From the NCBI GenBank assembly GCA_964518995.1, contig CAZFJU010000115.1:1-12963 (forward strand): a DNA stretch of 12,963 nt. The letters are read 5' to 3'. The position numbers and the translations under genes were made by a program. This document shows, in pieces, positions 1-7,821 of the stretch. Position 1 is the stretch's first letter, and each line of letters opens with the position of its first letter. This DNA comes from ZC4RG20 sp964518995. GTDB lineage: Bacteria; Pseudomonadota; Gammaproteobacteria; Steroidobacterales; Rariloculaceae. The notes beneath the pieces were generated by a model. It made no database searches. It was not told where the DNA came from and was given only the letters and a program-made list of their open reading frames with translations.

Positions 1-873
1 GGCGCGCTCGGCCGTGCTGCCGACGAAAATGCGCTGCAGCCCGCTGCGCGACACGGCCCCCATGACGACGAAATCCGCATTCCGCTCGCCCGCCTGCTGG
101 ACCAGCACATCGTGCGGCGCGCCTTGCTCGAGGTGAGCCTGATCCGCGGGCACGCCGAATTCCGCGACGAGCGCCGCCAGCGCGTCGCCGTGCTCGCGCT
201 CCGCCACCCGGGCAACTTCCTCAATGGGCACGGCCATGGTCGCCGTGGGCGCGCCCGATACGGCCGCGATGACCGGCGCGACATCGTACGAATGCAAAAC
301 GTGCAGCGTGCCGCCGAGCGCCTGCGTCAGCTCCTTCGAAAGCGACAGGATCGCCCGGTCGAGCTCCGCCGGCTTGTCGTGCTCGTGCAGCGGGTCGACG
401 GCCGCGAGCACCAGCGGTGCGGCCGAGGTGGGGCGAGGCTTGACGAGCAGCAGCGGTGCAGGGCAGCTGCGAATTACGCTCCAGTCCGTGTTCGATAGCA
501 GCGAGCGGCGCAGCGCCGGATGGTAATGCGTGTCTTTCACGACCAGCAGCGGCTGGCTGTCCATGACCTTGCGCACGATGCCACGGTCGAGCGGTCGGCC
601 CCAGCGGGCGTCGACCTCGACGCGAAGCCCCTGCGCGCGGATGGGCTCCGCGCGCTTCTCGAGCCGGCGACGATGGTTCTTCAACAAGCTTTGCCGCGCC
701 TTGTCGAGGTTCTTGGAGTCGAACAGGCGTCCGCCGTCGAGGTACTGGTCGTAATCGCAGATGAACAGCTCGAGGTCGGCTCCGAGCGACTGCGCGAGAT
801 ACACGGCGCGCGCCAGCGCGTGCTGCTCTTCGGTCGTCGGATCGATTACGCACAGAATCGTCTTATTGGTCAT
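1..873 (-). CDS. uspE: UspE-type tandem universal stress protein, C-terminus cut by window edge
   Basis: Frame reads from ATG at 873 to the left edge with no stop: 291 codons are visible, and the end of the protein lies outside. The N-terminus (MTNKTILCVIDPTTEEQHAL) is the first strand/helix of a Usp domain. A first domain ends near DWSVIRSCPAPLLLVK, and a second follows and reaches GSTAERA at the edge, so this is a two-domain protein like E. coli UspE (316 aa). The second domain carries the family's nucleotide-site motif around residues 272-286 (GAVSRSGLQRIFVGS), but the second glycine of the usual G-x2-G-x9-G-S/T pattern is Ser275. A cytoplasmic stress role is known for the family; the exact role here is not known. 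A weak Shine-Dalgarno (GGAAG) sits very close to the ATG. The 119 nt upstream, after the preceding gene, hold a 7-bp inverted repeat (918-924/935-941) but no recognisable promoter. Homology assignment is confident; the symbol rests on the UspE-like architecture. Confidence 0.88.
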   Translation of the reverse strand, partial: MTNKTILCVIDPTTEEQHALARAVYLAQSLGADLELFICDYDQYLDGGRLFDSKNLDKARQSLLKNHRRRLEKRAEPIRAQGLRVEVDARWGRPLDRGIVRKVMDSQPLLVVKDTHYHPALRRSLLSNTDWSVIRSCPAPLLLVKPRPTSAAPLVLAAVDPLHEHDKPAELDRAILSLSKELTQALGGTLHVLHSYDVAPVIAAVSGAPTATMAVPIEEVARVAEREHGDALAALVAEFGVPADQAHLEQGAPHDVLVQQAGERNADFVVMGAVSRSGLQRIFVGSTAERA

Positions 874-992
874 CGTCTTCCAGGCGTCGAATGCGAGAGA
901 ACGAGCTTACCGGCTTTGGTCCGGAGGGGACAGGCCGGACCGGAACGGCGAGCGCGCGTGGCGATGAGGTGCGGCCCTGCCCGCGGAGCGGC

Positions 993-2303
993 TCAGCGCC
1001 GGACGTAATAGCGGAAATAGTGCGTATAGCGGACATCCGCGGTCCTGGCCGGCTCGCCAGCCACGATGCGCGGCCGAAAATGCGCCTCACCGATCCGGCG
1101 CACATACGCGGCGTCGACGAGGCCGTCGGGCTCGGCCGAGACGACCGAGATATTGCGCGCACGCCCGTCGGGCTCGACGTCGAAGCGCAGCACAATCGTG
1201 CCCCATGCATACGGGCGAGAGCGCTCGCCGCGGTCCACGGCCGTCAGCGGCGCGACGAAATCGAGGATCTGCGGCTGATCGAACAGCCGCGCGCGCTCGT
1301 CCGCCGCGTCGGCCAGCAGGGCGTACGCTTCGGCATAGTGCGCGCGGGCCGCCTCCAGCTCGCCGTCGCGCGCGAGCGCGAAATCGCCGAGCGCGGCCAG
1401 TGAGCGGGCCCGCTCGATCACGCAGACCTCGGCGCCGCCATCCAGGATCGACGCAATCCGGACACGGGCTTCGTCGCGGTCGCGAAGCCGCAGCTCGATA
1501 CGCAGCAGCTGCCGCAGCGGCTCGAGCAGCGCGGCCTCGTCGCCGAGCGGCTCGAGGGCTTCGAGCACATGCTCGTATTGCTGTCGCGCGGCGCCGCGCA
1601 GCCGTGATTGGTCGTAATAGCGCGCGAGCTCGTAGCGGAACGGCACGGTGCGCGGGTCGCGCTCGCCGAACTGGCGCACAGCGTTGTCGAGACGCTCGCG
1701 CTGCAGCCGCGCGGCGGTGACGACGTCACCGAGCCCGAGATATGCGGTGGTCAAGTCGTCGATGACAGCGGTTTGCGCGATCGTGAACAAACCCAGGTTT
1801 CGCTGACTCACATGCTGCGCCTGCTCGAGCGCCGCGATGGCTTCGACGAAACGCCGCTCACGCACGTAGCCTTGGCCGAGGGCGCGGTACGGCTCGACCA
1901 GTGCGAGCGCAAACTCCCCTTCCGCGGCGCGAATCGCGTCGGCCGCTGCGAGGAAGCGCTGTTCCGCGGCCTCATGCTCGCCGAGCAATGACAGTGCGAC
2001 GCCGAGACGCACGAGATCGCGAGGGTAGGCCGGATCGCTGACGGCGTCGGCGCGCTCGACGAGCTGCTCGGCAGGCCGCAGCGCGGCGGCCGCGTCGCCG
2101 GCGTCGAGCAGCGCATCGCGGGCGCGGCGCAGCGGGTGCGTCTCGGCGGGGCGAGCGGGCTCGCTGGCCGGGGCGTCGTCGAGGAGCCCGGGCGGCGGCG
2201 GTTCCGGCTGGGCGCGAGCTGGCCCGTGCACAAACGACGCCGAGCACCCGATCAACGCGACGAGCAGCGCACTCCGTCTATTGGCTAGCGGCGGCTTGCT
2301 CAT
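993..2303 (-). CDS. Exported TPR protein with TonB C-terminal-like domain (downstream paralog)
   Basis: 436 aa. The N-terminus is an export signal: residues 1-12 are basic (NRR), residues 13-19 hydrophobic, then LIGC with Cys20, a good lipobox; an alternative signal peptidase I site follows ARA (residues 29-31). After a proline-rich linker (32-56), about 60-335 are helical repeats of TPR type (e.g. GEHEAAEQRFLAAADAIRAA). Residues about 364-436 resemble the TonB C-terminal fold (TIVLRFDVEPDGRARNISVV, then HFRPRIVAGEPA). It aligns by eye along most of its length with the gene just upstream (AEQRFLAAADAIRA against AEQHYLRAVDIVRA), so the two are tandem paralogs. The ATG lies inside the last codons of that gene (26-nt overlap, +1 frame), implying translational coupling. 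The TonB-C signature normally ending in WRFxP reads AHFRP here, so this copy has diverged. It lacks the classical TonB anchor helix and long Pro/Lys spacer. The precise function is unknown; a periplasmic or lipoprotein scaffold is inferred. Confidence 0.87.
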   Translation of the reverse strand: MSKPPLANRRSALLVALIGCSASFVHGPARAQPEPPPPGLLDDAPASEPARPAETHPLRRARDALLDAGDAAAALRPAEQLVERADAVSDPAYPRDLVRLGVALSLLGEHEAAEQRFLAAADAIRAAEGEFALALVEPYRALGQGYVRERRFVEAIAALEQAQHVSQRNLGLFTIAQTAVIDDLTTAYLGLGDVVTAARLQRERLDNAVRQFGERDPRTVPFRYELARYYDQSRLRGAARQQYEHVLEALEPLGDEAALLEPLRQLLRIELRLRDRDEARVRIASILDGGAEVCVIERARSLAALGDFALARDGELEAARAHYAEAYALLADAADERARLFDQPQILDFVAPLTAVDRGERSRPYAWGTIVLRFDVEPDGRARNISVVSAEPDGLVDAAYVRRIGEAHFRPRIVAGEPARTADVRYTHYFRYYVRR

Positions 2304-3744
2304 CGGGCAAGTACCGGAAATTGATCCGCAGCGCGACGTTGTCGCGAGCCATGACCTGGCCGTCCTCGAGCAGCGGTCGGAACCGCCAGCGGCTGATGGC
2401 GCGGATCACGGCGTCGTCCTTGAAGCCGGCGGGCTCGGACTGTGCGATCCGCACGTTCGAGGTGCGGCCCAGGCGGTCGACGTGAAACGCGACGATCACG
2501 TGCCCGGCCTGGGCGTCCGGCGCCCGGCTCAGCCCGCGCTGGCTGACCGGCTCGTCGTAGACGCTGGTCAGCGGCTCGAACCACTCGGCGCGCACGGCAG
2601 CGCCGTCCTCCAGCTCGCCGAGCAGCTCCCACGCCGTCAGGTAGGGATCGAGATTTGGGTCCACCTTGCTGAACGCCACGTCCCAGTCGCCGAGGTCGCG
2701 CAGGACCTCGGCGCGCAGCAGCGGGCTCGCGCCGAGTTGCGCATCGAGCAACTCGAGCGCCGTCCGCAATGCGTTGATGCCCTGATTCTCCGGCAGGCGC
2801 TGCGCGCGGAAGCTATTCGCGGTCTCGCGCAGCGGCCGGACCAGCAGCAGGCTTTCGCGCCCGTGCGCGTCCCGGATCAGGCGCGTCGCCTGCGCATACC
2901 GCAGCCGCTCGTCGTGAAAGCGGCCGCTCTCGCGAAGCCATTTCGCATAGCGATAAATGGCCTCGAGGTGCTCCGGCGATGCCTGCGGGTGATTGCGTTC
3001 GGCAAGGTGCAGGATCGCAAGCTGATGCTCATCGGCATCGGCATACTGATCGAGCGCTTCGAATGAGTCGGTAATGCGATCGAGAATCGGTATCTGCCCT
3101 TCGTTCAGCAAGCCGTCGACCCTTCGGCTGACCGTGCGCGCCTCGTTGTAGGCGGTGATCGCGTTCAGATACTCGCCGGCAAGCTGGTAGCTGTCGCCGA
3201 GCCCGACTAGCGGCTCGATCGCGCGCCGGGAATAGGTGCCGTCGACCGCCCGGACGATATCGACGGCCCGCAGGTAGTGCTGCTCGGCCTGCTGATAGTC
3301 GGTGGCCTCCCGCTCGATCTGGGCGGCCCGGATGTAGGCCTCCGCCGCCTCGGCGCTCTCGGCCCCAAATTCCTGCTCCGTGAGCCGGATCAGCTGCGGA
3401 AGAAATTGCTGCGCCGCGTCGTGGCGGTTTTCATTCGCGAGCCGGTTCACCTCGAGGAGCGTCTCGAGGCGCGACACGGGCGGCGGCACGTCGTCCGCGA
3501 CCGTGGCCTCGTCTTGCGGCAAACCGTCTTGCTGCGAACCGGGAACGTCGGGGAGGGCGCGCGGCTCGTCGGCGCGCAGCCCGTCGGTGATGTCGACGGC
3601 GTCGTTGCGCGGCTCGGCGCCGGCTTCGCCGTCTGCCGGCTGCGCGCGGGTTTCGGCGCCGAGCGCGCCAAGCAGGCATGCCATGCACGCGAAAGTGCGA
3701 TACCGAACTCGAGCTGGAAGCGTGAACGCGAACATCGAAGGCAT
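2278..3744 (-). CDS. Exported TPR protein with TonB C-terminal-like domain (upstream paralog)
   Basis: 488 aa from ATG at 3744. The open frame extends upstream to 4068, but that stretch looks non-coding (Arg/Gly-rich, no domain). Starting at 3744 (weak GGAT ahead of it) or the internal ATG at 3735 puts a proper signal peptide at the N-terminus: basic residues 11-16, hydrophobic core about 17-30, cleavage after ETRA near residue 34. A low-complexity Asp/Glu/Pro-rich linker (35-92) precedes TPR-like helices (about 93-350; e.g. YQQAEQHYLRAVDIVRAVDG). Residues about 413-480 form a TonB C-terminal-like domain with the typical end ISRWRFRPLLEDGQ, a family hallmark. Its stop lies inside the next gene, its paralog, so both are probably translated from one message. 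Proteins of this type are often annotated 'energy transducer TonB', but there is no cytoplasmic-membrane anchor plus Pro-rich spacer, so classical energy transduction to outer-membrane receptors is doubtful. Role unknown; location inferred to be periplasm. Confidence 0.87.
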   Translation of the reverse strand: MPSMFAFTLPARVRYRTFACMACLLGALGAETRAQPADGEAGAEPRNDAVDITDGLRADEPRALPDVPGSQQDGLPQDEATVADDVPPPVSRLETLLEVNRLANENRHDAAQQFLPQLIRLTEQEFGAESAEAAEAYIRAAQIEREATDYQQAEQHYLRAVDIVRAVDGTYSRRAIEPLVGLGDSYQLAGEYLNAITAYNEARTVSRRVDGLLNEGQIPILDRITDSFEALDQYADADEHQLAILHLAERNHPQASPEHLEAIYRYAKWLRESGRFHDERLRYAQATRLIRDAHGRESLLLVRPLRETANSFRAQRLPENQGINALRTALELLDAQLGASPLLRAEVLRDLGDWDVAFSKVDPNLDPYLTAWELLGELEDGAAVRAEWFEPLTSVYDEPVSQRGLSRAPDAQAGHVIVAFHVDRLGRTSNVRIAQSEPAGFKDDAVIRAISRWRFRPLLEDGQVMARDNVALRINFRYLPDEQAAASQ

Positions 3745-4204
3745 TCTATCCAATTGCCGGCACTCGGTCCCGACCCGGTCCGGCTTGAGACTCTCGCCGC
3801 GGCGGCAAGGTTCCGTGCGGCGATCGGCCGCCCACGCCCCAGCGTCGGGCACGGCGCCGCGACCGCCGCTCTTGTGGCGTTTCAGCCCACGTCTATAATG
3901 GCCGCCAAGCCCCTTAATATCGGCGACTGTTTCGCTTCGGACACCGCATTGTTGCGTCGACGTAGCATCGGCGGCGGCACTTCGGCCCCGCTCCTCCCGT
4001 ATCGCGTCCGTGTCGCGATCGCTCATGCCGTGCACCGTGCGTTTTCCAGCGCGCGTTCCGCCGAGCACTGAGTTCCGCGGGCTTCACTCCAGGTTCAACG
4101 CCGAAGCACCAGGCCGAAGCGCGATATCGTATGCTTGATCGACGGCGCCGCATTTCACCTTCTCCCAGTGTTCGGCCGCGGCGCAATGTGCACGGCCGGC
4201 TTCG
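3745..4204. other. 460-nt divergent intergenic region, no convincing gene
   Basis: This stretch lies between the starts of the TPR/TonB-C pair (minus) and the 2-oxoacid oxidoreductase operon (plus). Long open frames cross it on both strands, but their translations are Arg/Gly/Pro-rich without domains. It contains a TATAAT hexamer on the plus strand (3894-3899) and an AT-rich patch (3913-3920). A small plus-strand frame (4131-4208, 25 codons, Arg-rich, no ribosome binding site) has a stop overlapping the ATG at 4205. I see no tRNA, no recognisable riboswitch and no strong terminator hairpin. If the promoter at 3872-3899 is real, the operon message has an untranslated leader of about 300 nt. 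Confidence 0.55.
3872..3899 (+). promoter_or_regulatory. Candidate sigma-70 promoter for the 2-oxoacid oxidoreductase operon
   Basis: A consensus -10 hexamer TATAAT occurs at 3894-3899, in DNA where such AT-rich hexamers are rare. Sixteen bases upstream is TTGTGG (3872-3877), a weak -35 matching only the first three positions of TTGACA. Transcription would start near 3906 and run through a leader of about 300 nt to the first gene of the operon. The -10 is directly seen; promoter function is inferred. Confidence 0.4.
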
Positions 4205-4219
4205 ATGAGGCCGCATCAG

Positions 4220-6031
4220 ATGGAACCGACACAGACAGAAGGGACTGAATACTTCCACCGCGTGGTGGATTGCCAATGGGCGTGTCCTGCCCATACGGAT
4301 GTTCCCGAATACATCAGGTTGATTTCGCTCGGCCGGTTCGACGACGCCTATCTGCTGAACCGCAGCTCGAACGTGTTTCCGGGGATCCTCGGCCGCGTGT
4401 GCGATCGGCCGTGTGAGCCCGCGTGCCGAAGAGGCCGCGTGGAAGAGAAGCCGGTCGCGATTTGCCGGTTGAAACGCACGGCGGCGGATCACCGCAACGA
4501 CATCACCGGCCGTTTGCCGCGGGCGCCGCGCGAGACCAACGGTAAGCGCATCGCACTCATCGGCGCCGGCTCGGCCTCGCTGGCGGTCGCCAACGATTTG
4601 ATGCCGCTCGGCTACGAATGTGTGATCTTCGAGGCGCTCGACAAGCCAGGCGGTTTGATGCGTTCGAACATCCCGGCGTTTCGCCTGCCTGCGTCCGTGC
4701 TCGACGAGGAGATCGGCTATATCGTCGACATGGGCGTCGATCTACGGCTGTCGACGCCGGTCGAAAGCATGCGCCGGCTGCTGGCCGAGGGCTACGACGC
4801 CGTTTTCGTCGGCAGCGGCGCACCGAAGGGCAAGGACCTCGCCATTCCCGGCCGCGACGCGAGCGATCGGATTCACATCGGCATCGAGTGGCTCGAGTCG
4901 ATTGCGTTCGGCCACATCGACAGCGTCGGCGAGCGGGTGCTGATCATCGGCGTCGGCAATACGGCGATGGATTGTTGCCGCAGCTCGCTTCGGCTCGGCG
5001 CGAAGGACGTCAAGGTCATGGCGCGCAAGCCGCGTCAGTTCTTCAAAGCGTCGGACTGGGAGCTCGAGGACGCCGAGGAAGAGCGCGTGGAGATCGTCGT
5101 GAATCATGCGCCGAAGGCGTTCGTCGTCGAGAATGGCAAGCTCGTCGGGATGCGCTTCGACCGGCTCGAGTACGACCTCGACGAGCGCGGCCGCATCCTC
5201 GATACCCGCGTGCTCGAAGAAGTGCTCATCCCGTGCGACGACGTCGTGCTCGCGATCGGCCAGGAGAATGCGTTCCCGTGGGTCGAGCGCGATCTCGGCA
5301 TCGAGTTCGACAAGTGGGACGTGCCGGTCGTGGATCCGGTCACGTTCGAATCGACGCTGCCCGGCGTGTTCTTCGGCGGGGATGCCGCCTTCGGTCCGAA
5401 GAACATTATCTGGGCGGTGGAGCATGGTCATCAGGCGGCGATCTCGATTCATCTGCATTGCGAGAACCGGCCGCTGCGCGAGCGCATGCCGCGCGGTGTA
5501 ACGCTGTCGAGCGCGAAGATGGGCATCCACGAGTGGAGCTACAGCAATAGTTTCGACCCGTCGGCACGGCGGCTGATGCCGCATGTCGATCTCGGGCAGC
5601 GCTTCCGCAAGCTCGACATCGAGGTCGAGCTCGGCTTTACCGCCGAGCAGATCGCGACCGAGGTCGAGCGTTGCCTGAACTGCGATCTGCAAACGGTATT
5701 CACCACGGATCTGTGCATCGAATGTGATGCGTGTATCGACATCTGTCCCGTGGACTGCCTGACGATCACGGAGAATGCCGAGCTGCCGGCTCTCGAGCGC
5801 ATGCTGAAGGCGCCGAGGCTCGAGCCGGACCAGCCGTTGTACGTGTCATCGGCGTTGAAGCAGACGGGCCGCGTGATGGTCAAGGACGAGAACTTGTGCG
5901 TGCATTGCGGCCTGTGCGCGGAGCGCTGTCCAACCGGAGCTTGGGACATGCAGAAATCGACGCTCGTCGTGCCGTATGCGCTCGACGAAGGCATTGCAGT
6001 GACGGAGGCACCGTGTCGCAAGATCGGCTGA
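4220..6031 (+). CDS. GltD-like FAD/NAD(P) oxidoreductase subunit with Fe-S clusters, 2-oxoacid oxidoreductase partner
   Basis: 603 aa from ATG 4220, chosen because GAGG (4207-4210) sits 9 nt ahead; the ATG at 4205 is in frame but has no ribosome binding site. Domains in order: an N-terminal Fe-S domain as in GltD and dihydropyrimidine dehydrogenase (Cys18, 22, 61, 65, 69, 82); an FAD Rossmann motif IGAGSASLAV (114-123); an NAD(P)-binding motif IGVGNTAMDC (243-252); the FAD-closing GGDAAFGP (386-393); Cys485/488; and two ferredoxin-like 4Fe-4S motifs (Cys499/502/505/509 and Cys560/563/566/570). It resembles the glutamate synthase small subunit, but no large subunit is present. Instead it overlaps the 2-oxoacid oxidoreductase alpha gene by 19 nt. 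The inferred role is to pass electrons between the Fe-S chain of that enzyme and NAD(P)(H). It matches, from memory, the flavoprotein subunit (KorC) of the Azoarcus evansii 2-oxoglutarate:NADP+ oxidoreductase. Expected in the cytoplasm. Confidence 0.92.
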   Translation: MEPTQTEGTEYFHRVVDCQWACPAHTDVPEYIRLISLGRFDDAYLLNRSSNVFPGILGRVCDRPCEPACRRGRVEEKPVAICRLKRTAADHRNDITGRLPRAPRETNGKRIALIGAGSASLAVANDLMPLGYECVIFEALDKPGGLMRSNIPAFRLPASVLDEEIGYIVDMGVDLRLSTPVESMRRLLAEGYDAVFVGSGAPKGKDLAIPGRDASDRIHIGIEWLESIAFGHIDSVGERVLIIGVGNTAMDCCRSSLRLGAKDVKVMARKPRQFFKASDWELEDAEEERVEIVVNHAPKAFVVENGKLVGMRFDRLEYDLDERGRILDTRVLEEVLIPCDDVVLAIGQENAFPWVERDLGIEFDKWDVPVVDPVTFESTLPGVFFGGDAAFGPKNIIWAVEHGHQAAISIHLHCENRPLRERMPRGVTLSSAKMGIHEWSYSNSFDPSARRLMPHVDLGQRFRKLDIEVELGFTAEQIATEVERCLNCDLQTVFTTDLCIECDACIDICPVDCLTITENAELPALERMLKAPRLEPDQPLYVSSALKQTGRVMVKDENLCVHCGLCAERCPTGAWDMQKSTLVVPYALDEGIAVTEAPCRKIG

Positions 6032-7821
6032 ACGATTTCGTCGTCAAGCTCGCGAACGTCAACGGCACGGGCTCGGCGAGCGCCAATTCGCTGCTGATGA
6101 AGGCCATCTTCAGGATGGGCGTGCCGGTCAGCGGCAAGAATTTTTTCCCGTCCAATATCCAAGGCCTTCCGACCTGGTATGAGATCAGGGTCAGCGAGCG
6201 GGGCCATCTCGCCCGCTCGGGCCGCGTCGACGTGATGGTCGCGATGAACTCGCAGACCTACCTGCAGGATCTGCACGAGGTCTCGCCGGGCGGCACGCTT
6301 CTCTATGACTCGACGTGGCCGCGGGATCGCATGCTCGCGCGGCCGGACATCACGATCCTCGGTGTGCCGCTCGCGCAGATGTGCAACGAGCACTTCAGCA
6401 GCCCGCGCACGCGCGTGCTGATGAAGAACATGGCCTACGTCGGCGCGCTCGTTGCGCTGCTCGATCTCGATCGCGACGTCGTCACGCAGCTGATTCGCGA
6501 GGTGTTCGCGAAGAAGCCTTCGGCCATCGCCGGCAATCTCGAAGCGGTCGAGCTCGGCCGCCGCTACGCGCTCGAGCACTTCGAATGCCCGCTGCCGACG
6601 CGCGTCGAGCGGCGTGATCTCACGGCCCACAAGATCATGATCGACGGCAACACGGCCGCCGCGCTCGGCTGCGTATACGCGGGCGCGACTGTCGGCGCCT
6701 GGTATCCGATCACACCGTCGACATCGGTGATGGACGCGTTCCGCTCGTTCTGCGAGCGCTACCGGAAGGACCCCGAGACCGGCGAGCGGCGCTACTGCGT
6801 AATCCAGGCCGAGGACGAGCTTGCTGCGATCGGCATGGTGCTCGGGGCGACCTGGAACGGTGCGCGCGCCTTCACGCCGACCAGCGGTCCGGGCATTTCT
6901 TTGATGAGCGAGTTCCTTGGCTTTGCGTACTTCGCCGAGCTGCCGGCCGTGGTCGTCGACGTGCAGCGCGTCGGCCCTTCGACCGGCATGCCGACGCGCA
7001 CGCAGCAGGCCGACATCCTCGCCGCGGCCTATGCGTCGCACGGCGATACGAAGCATGTCGTGCTATTCCCTGCCCACCCGCGCGAATGCTTCGAGCTCGG
7101 CGTCGCCGCGTTCGACCTCGCCGACCGATTGCAGACACCGGTCTTCCTGCTGCTGGATCTCGATCTCGGCATGAACGACTGGATGACCGACGAGCTCGAG
7201 TGGGACGATAGCTACCGGCCGGATCGCGGCAAAGTTCTCGATGCGGCCGAGCTCGAGCAGGCGCAGAGCTTCCATCGCTATCTCGACAAGGACGGCGACG
7301 GTATCCCGTACCGCACCTACCCTGGTGTGCACCCGAAGGGCGCGTACTTCGTGCGCGGCTCGGGTCACAACAAGTATGGCGGCTACACCGAGAACTCGCG
7401 CGAGTACCAGGAGGTCGTGGATCGCCTGCTGCGCAAGTGGCGCACGGCAGCGGAGATCGTGCCCGAGGCGGTGATCCGTACCCAGGCGGAGAGCGACGGC
7501 TGGGGCATCGTAGCCGTCGGCAGCAGCGATCCGGCCGTGAGCGAGGCCGTCGATCGCCTCGCCGAGGACGGCATCCATGTCGATTACTGCCGTATTCGCG
7601 CGTTTCCGTTTGGCGCGGAGGTCGAACGCTTTCTCGCCGAGCACGAACGCATTTTCGTCGTCGAGCAGAATCGCGATGCGCAGCTGAAAGCGCTGCTGAC
7701 GCTCGAGACGGGCTGCCCGAAAGAACGCCTGACGGCTGTGCTGCATTACGGCGGGCTGCCGATCGACAGCGGCACCGTGGTCGAAGCCGTGCGCGGCGCG
7801 CGGCAAGGAGTGACCGCATGA
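6013..7821 (+). CDS. korA: 2-oxoacid:acceptor oxidoreductase, fused gamma-alpha subunit
   Basis: 602 aa from GTG 6013, which has a strong Shine-Dalgarno (GGAGG, 6004-6008) and lies inside the end of the preceding gene (19-nt overlap). An open extension back to 5731 is antisense-type noise inside that gene's Fe-S domain. Residues about 9-195 are the gamma domain (NVNGTGSASANSLLMKAIF). From about 206 comes the alpha pyrimidine-binding domain: AWYPITPSTSVMDAF (229-243), QAEDELAAIG (265-274, with the Glu expected to activate TPP), and VGPSTGMPTRTQQADI (320-335). The C-terminal domain (about 495-600) contains AVGSSDPAVSEAVDRL and HYGGLPIDSG. An acidic loop DKDGDGI (425-431) looks like a metal-binding turn. 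Together with the beta subunit it should bind TPP and the 2-oxoacid, releasing acyl-CoA, CO2 and low-potential electrons. 2-oxoglutarate is favoured as substrate by resemblance to KorA, but pyruvate or another 2-oxoacid cannot be excluded. Confidence 0.94.
   Translation: MSQDRLNDFVVKLANVNGTGSASANSLLMKAIFRMGVPVSGKNFFPSNIQGLPTWYEIRVSERGHLARSGRVDVMVAMNSQTYLQDLHEVSPGGTLLYDSTWPRDRMLARPDITILGVPLAQMCNEHFSSPRTRVLMKNMAYVGALVALLDLDRDVVTQLIREVFAKKPSAIAGNLEAVELGRRYALEHFECPLPTRVERRDLTAHKIMIDGNTAAALGCVYAGATVGAWYPITPSTSVMDAFRSFCERYRKDPETGERRYCVIQAEDELAAIGMVLGATWNGARAFTPTSGPGISLMSEFLGFAYFAELPAVVVDVQRVGPSTGMPTRTQQADILAAAYASHGDTKHVVLFPAHPRECFELGVAAFDLADRLQTPVFLLLDLDLGMNDWMTDELEWDDSYRPDRGKVLDAAELEQAQSFHRYLDKDGDGIPYRTYPGVHPKGAYFVRGSGHNKYGGYTENSREYQEVVDRLLRKWRTAAEIVPEAVIRTQAESDGWGIVAVGSSDPAVSEAVDRLAEDGIHVDYCRIRAFPFGAEVERFLAEHERIFVVEQNRDAQLKALLTLETGCPKERLTAVLHYGGLPIDSGTVVEAVRGARQGVTA

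Noticed and set aside
918..941. 7-bp inverted repeat GGTCCGG/CCGGACC between the TPR/TonB-C gene and the Usp gene as a terminator
   Set aside because: A 10-nt loop and no T-run on the transcribed side. It may be an operator or chance, and nothing distinguishes these.
3745..4068. N-terminal extension of the upstream TPR/TonB-C gene to an ATG at 4068
   Set aside because: It would bury the signal peptide over 100 residues inside the protein. The extra residues look non-coding and a sensible start exists at 3744.
4025..4138. Small plus-strand frame of 37 codons in the divergent intergenic region
   Set aside because: No ribosome binding site, no hydrophobic or domain character, and composition like the surrounding non-coding frames.
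5731..6012. N-terminal extension of the alpha-subunit gene to 5731
   Set aside because: This DNA encodes the Fe-S domain of the preceding gene in another frame. The GTG at 6013 has a strong ribosome binding site and begins at the family's normal N-terminus.
5539..7056. 505-codon open frame antisense to the flavoprotein and alpha-subunit genes
   Set aside because: It opposes two genes with unmistakable catalytic motifs. Its translation is Arg/Ala/His-rich without domains, and stop-free antisense frames are expected at this GC content.
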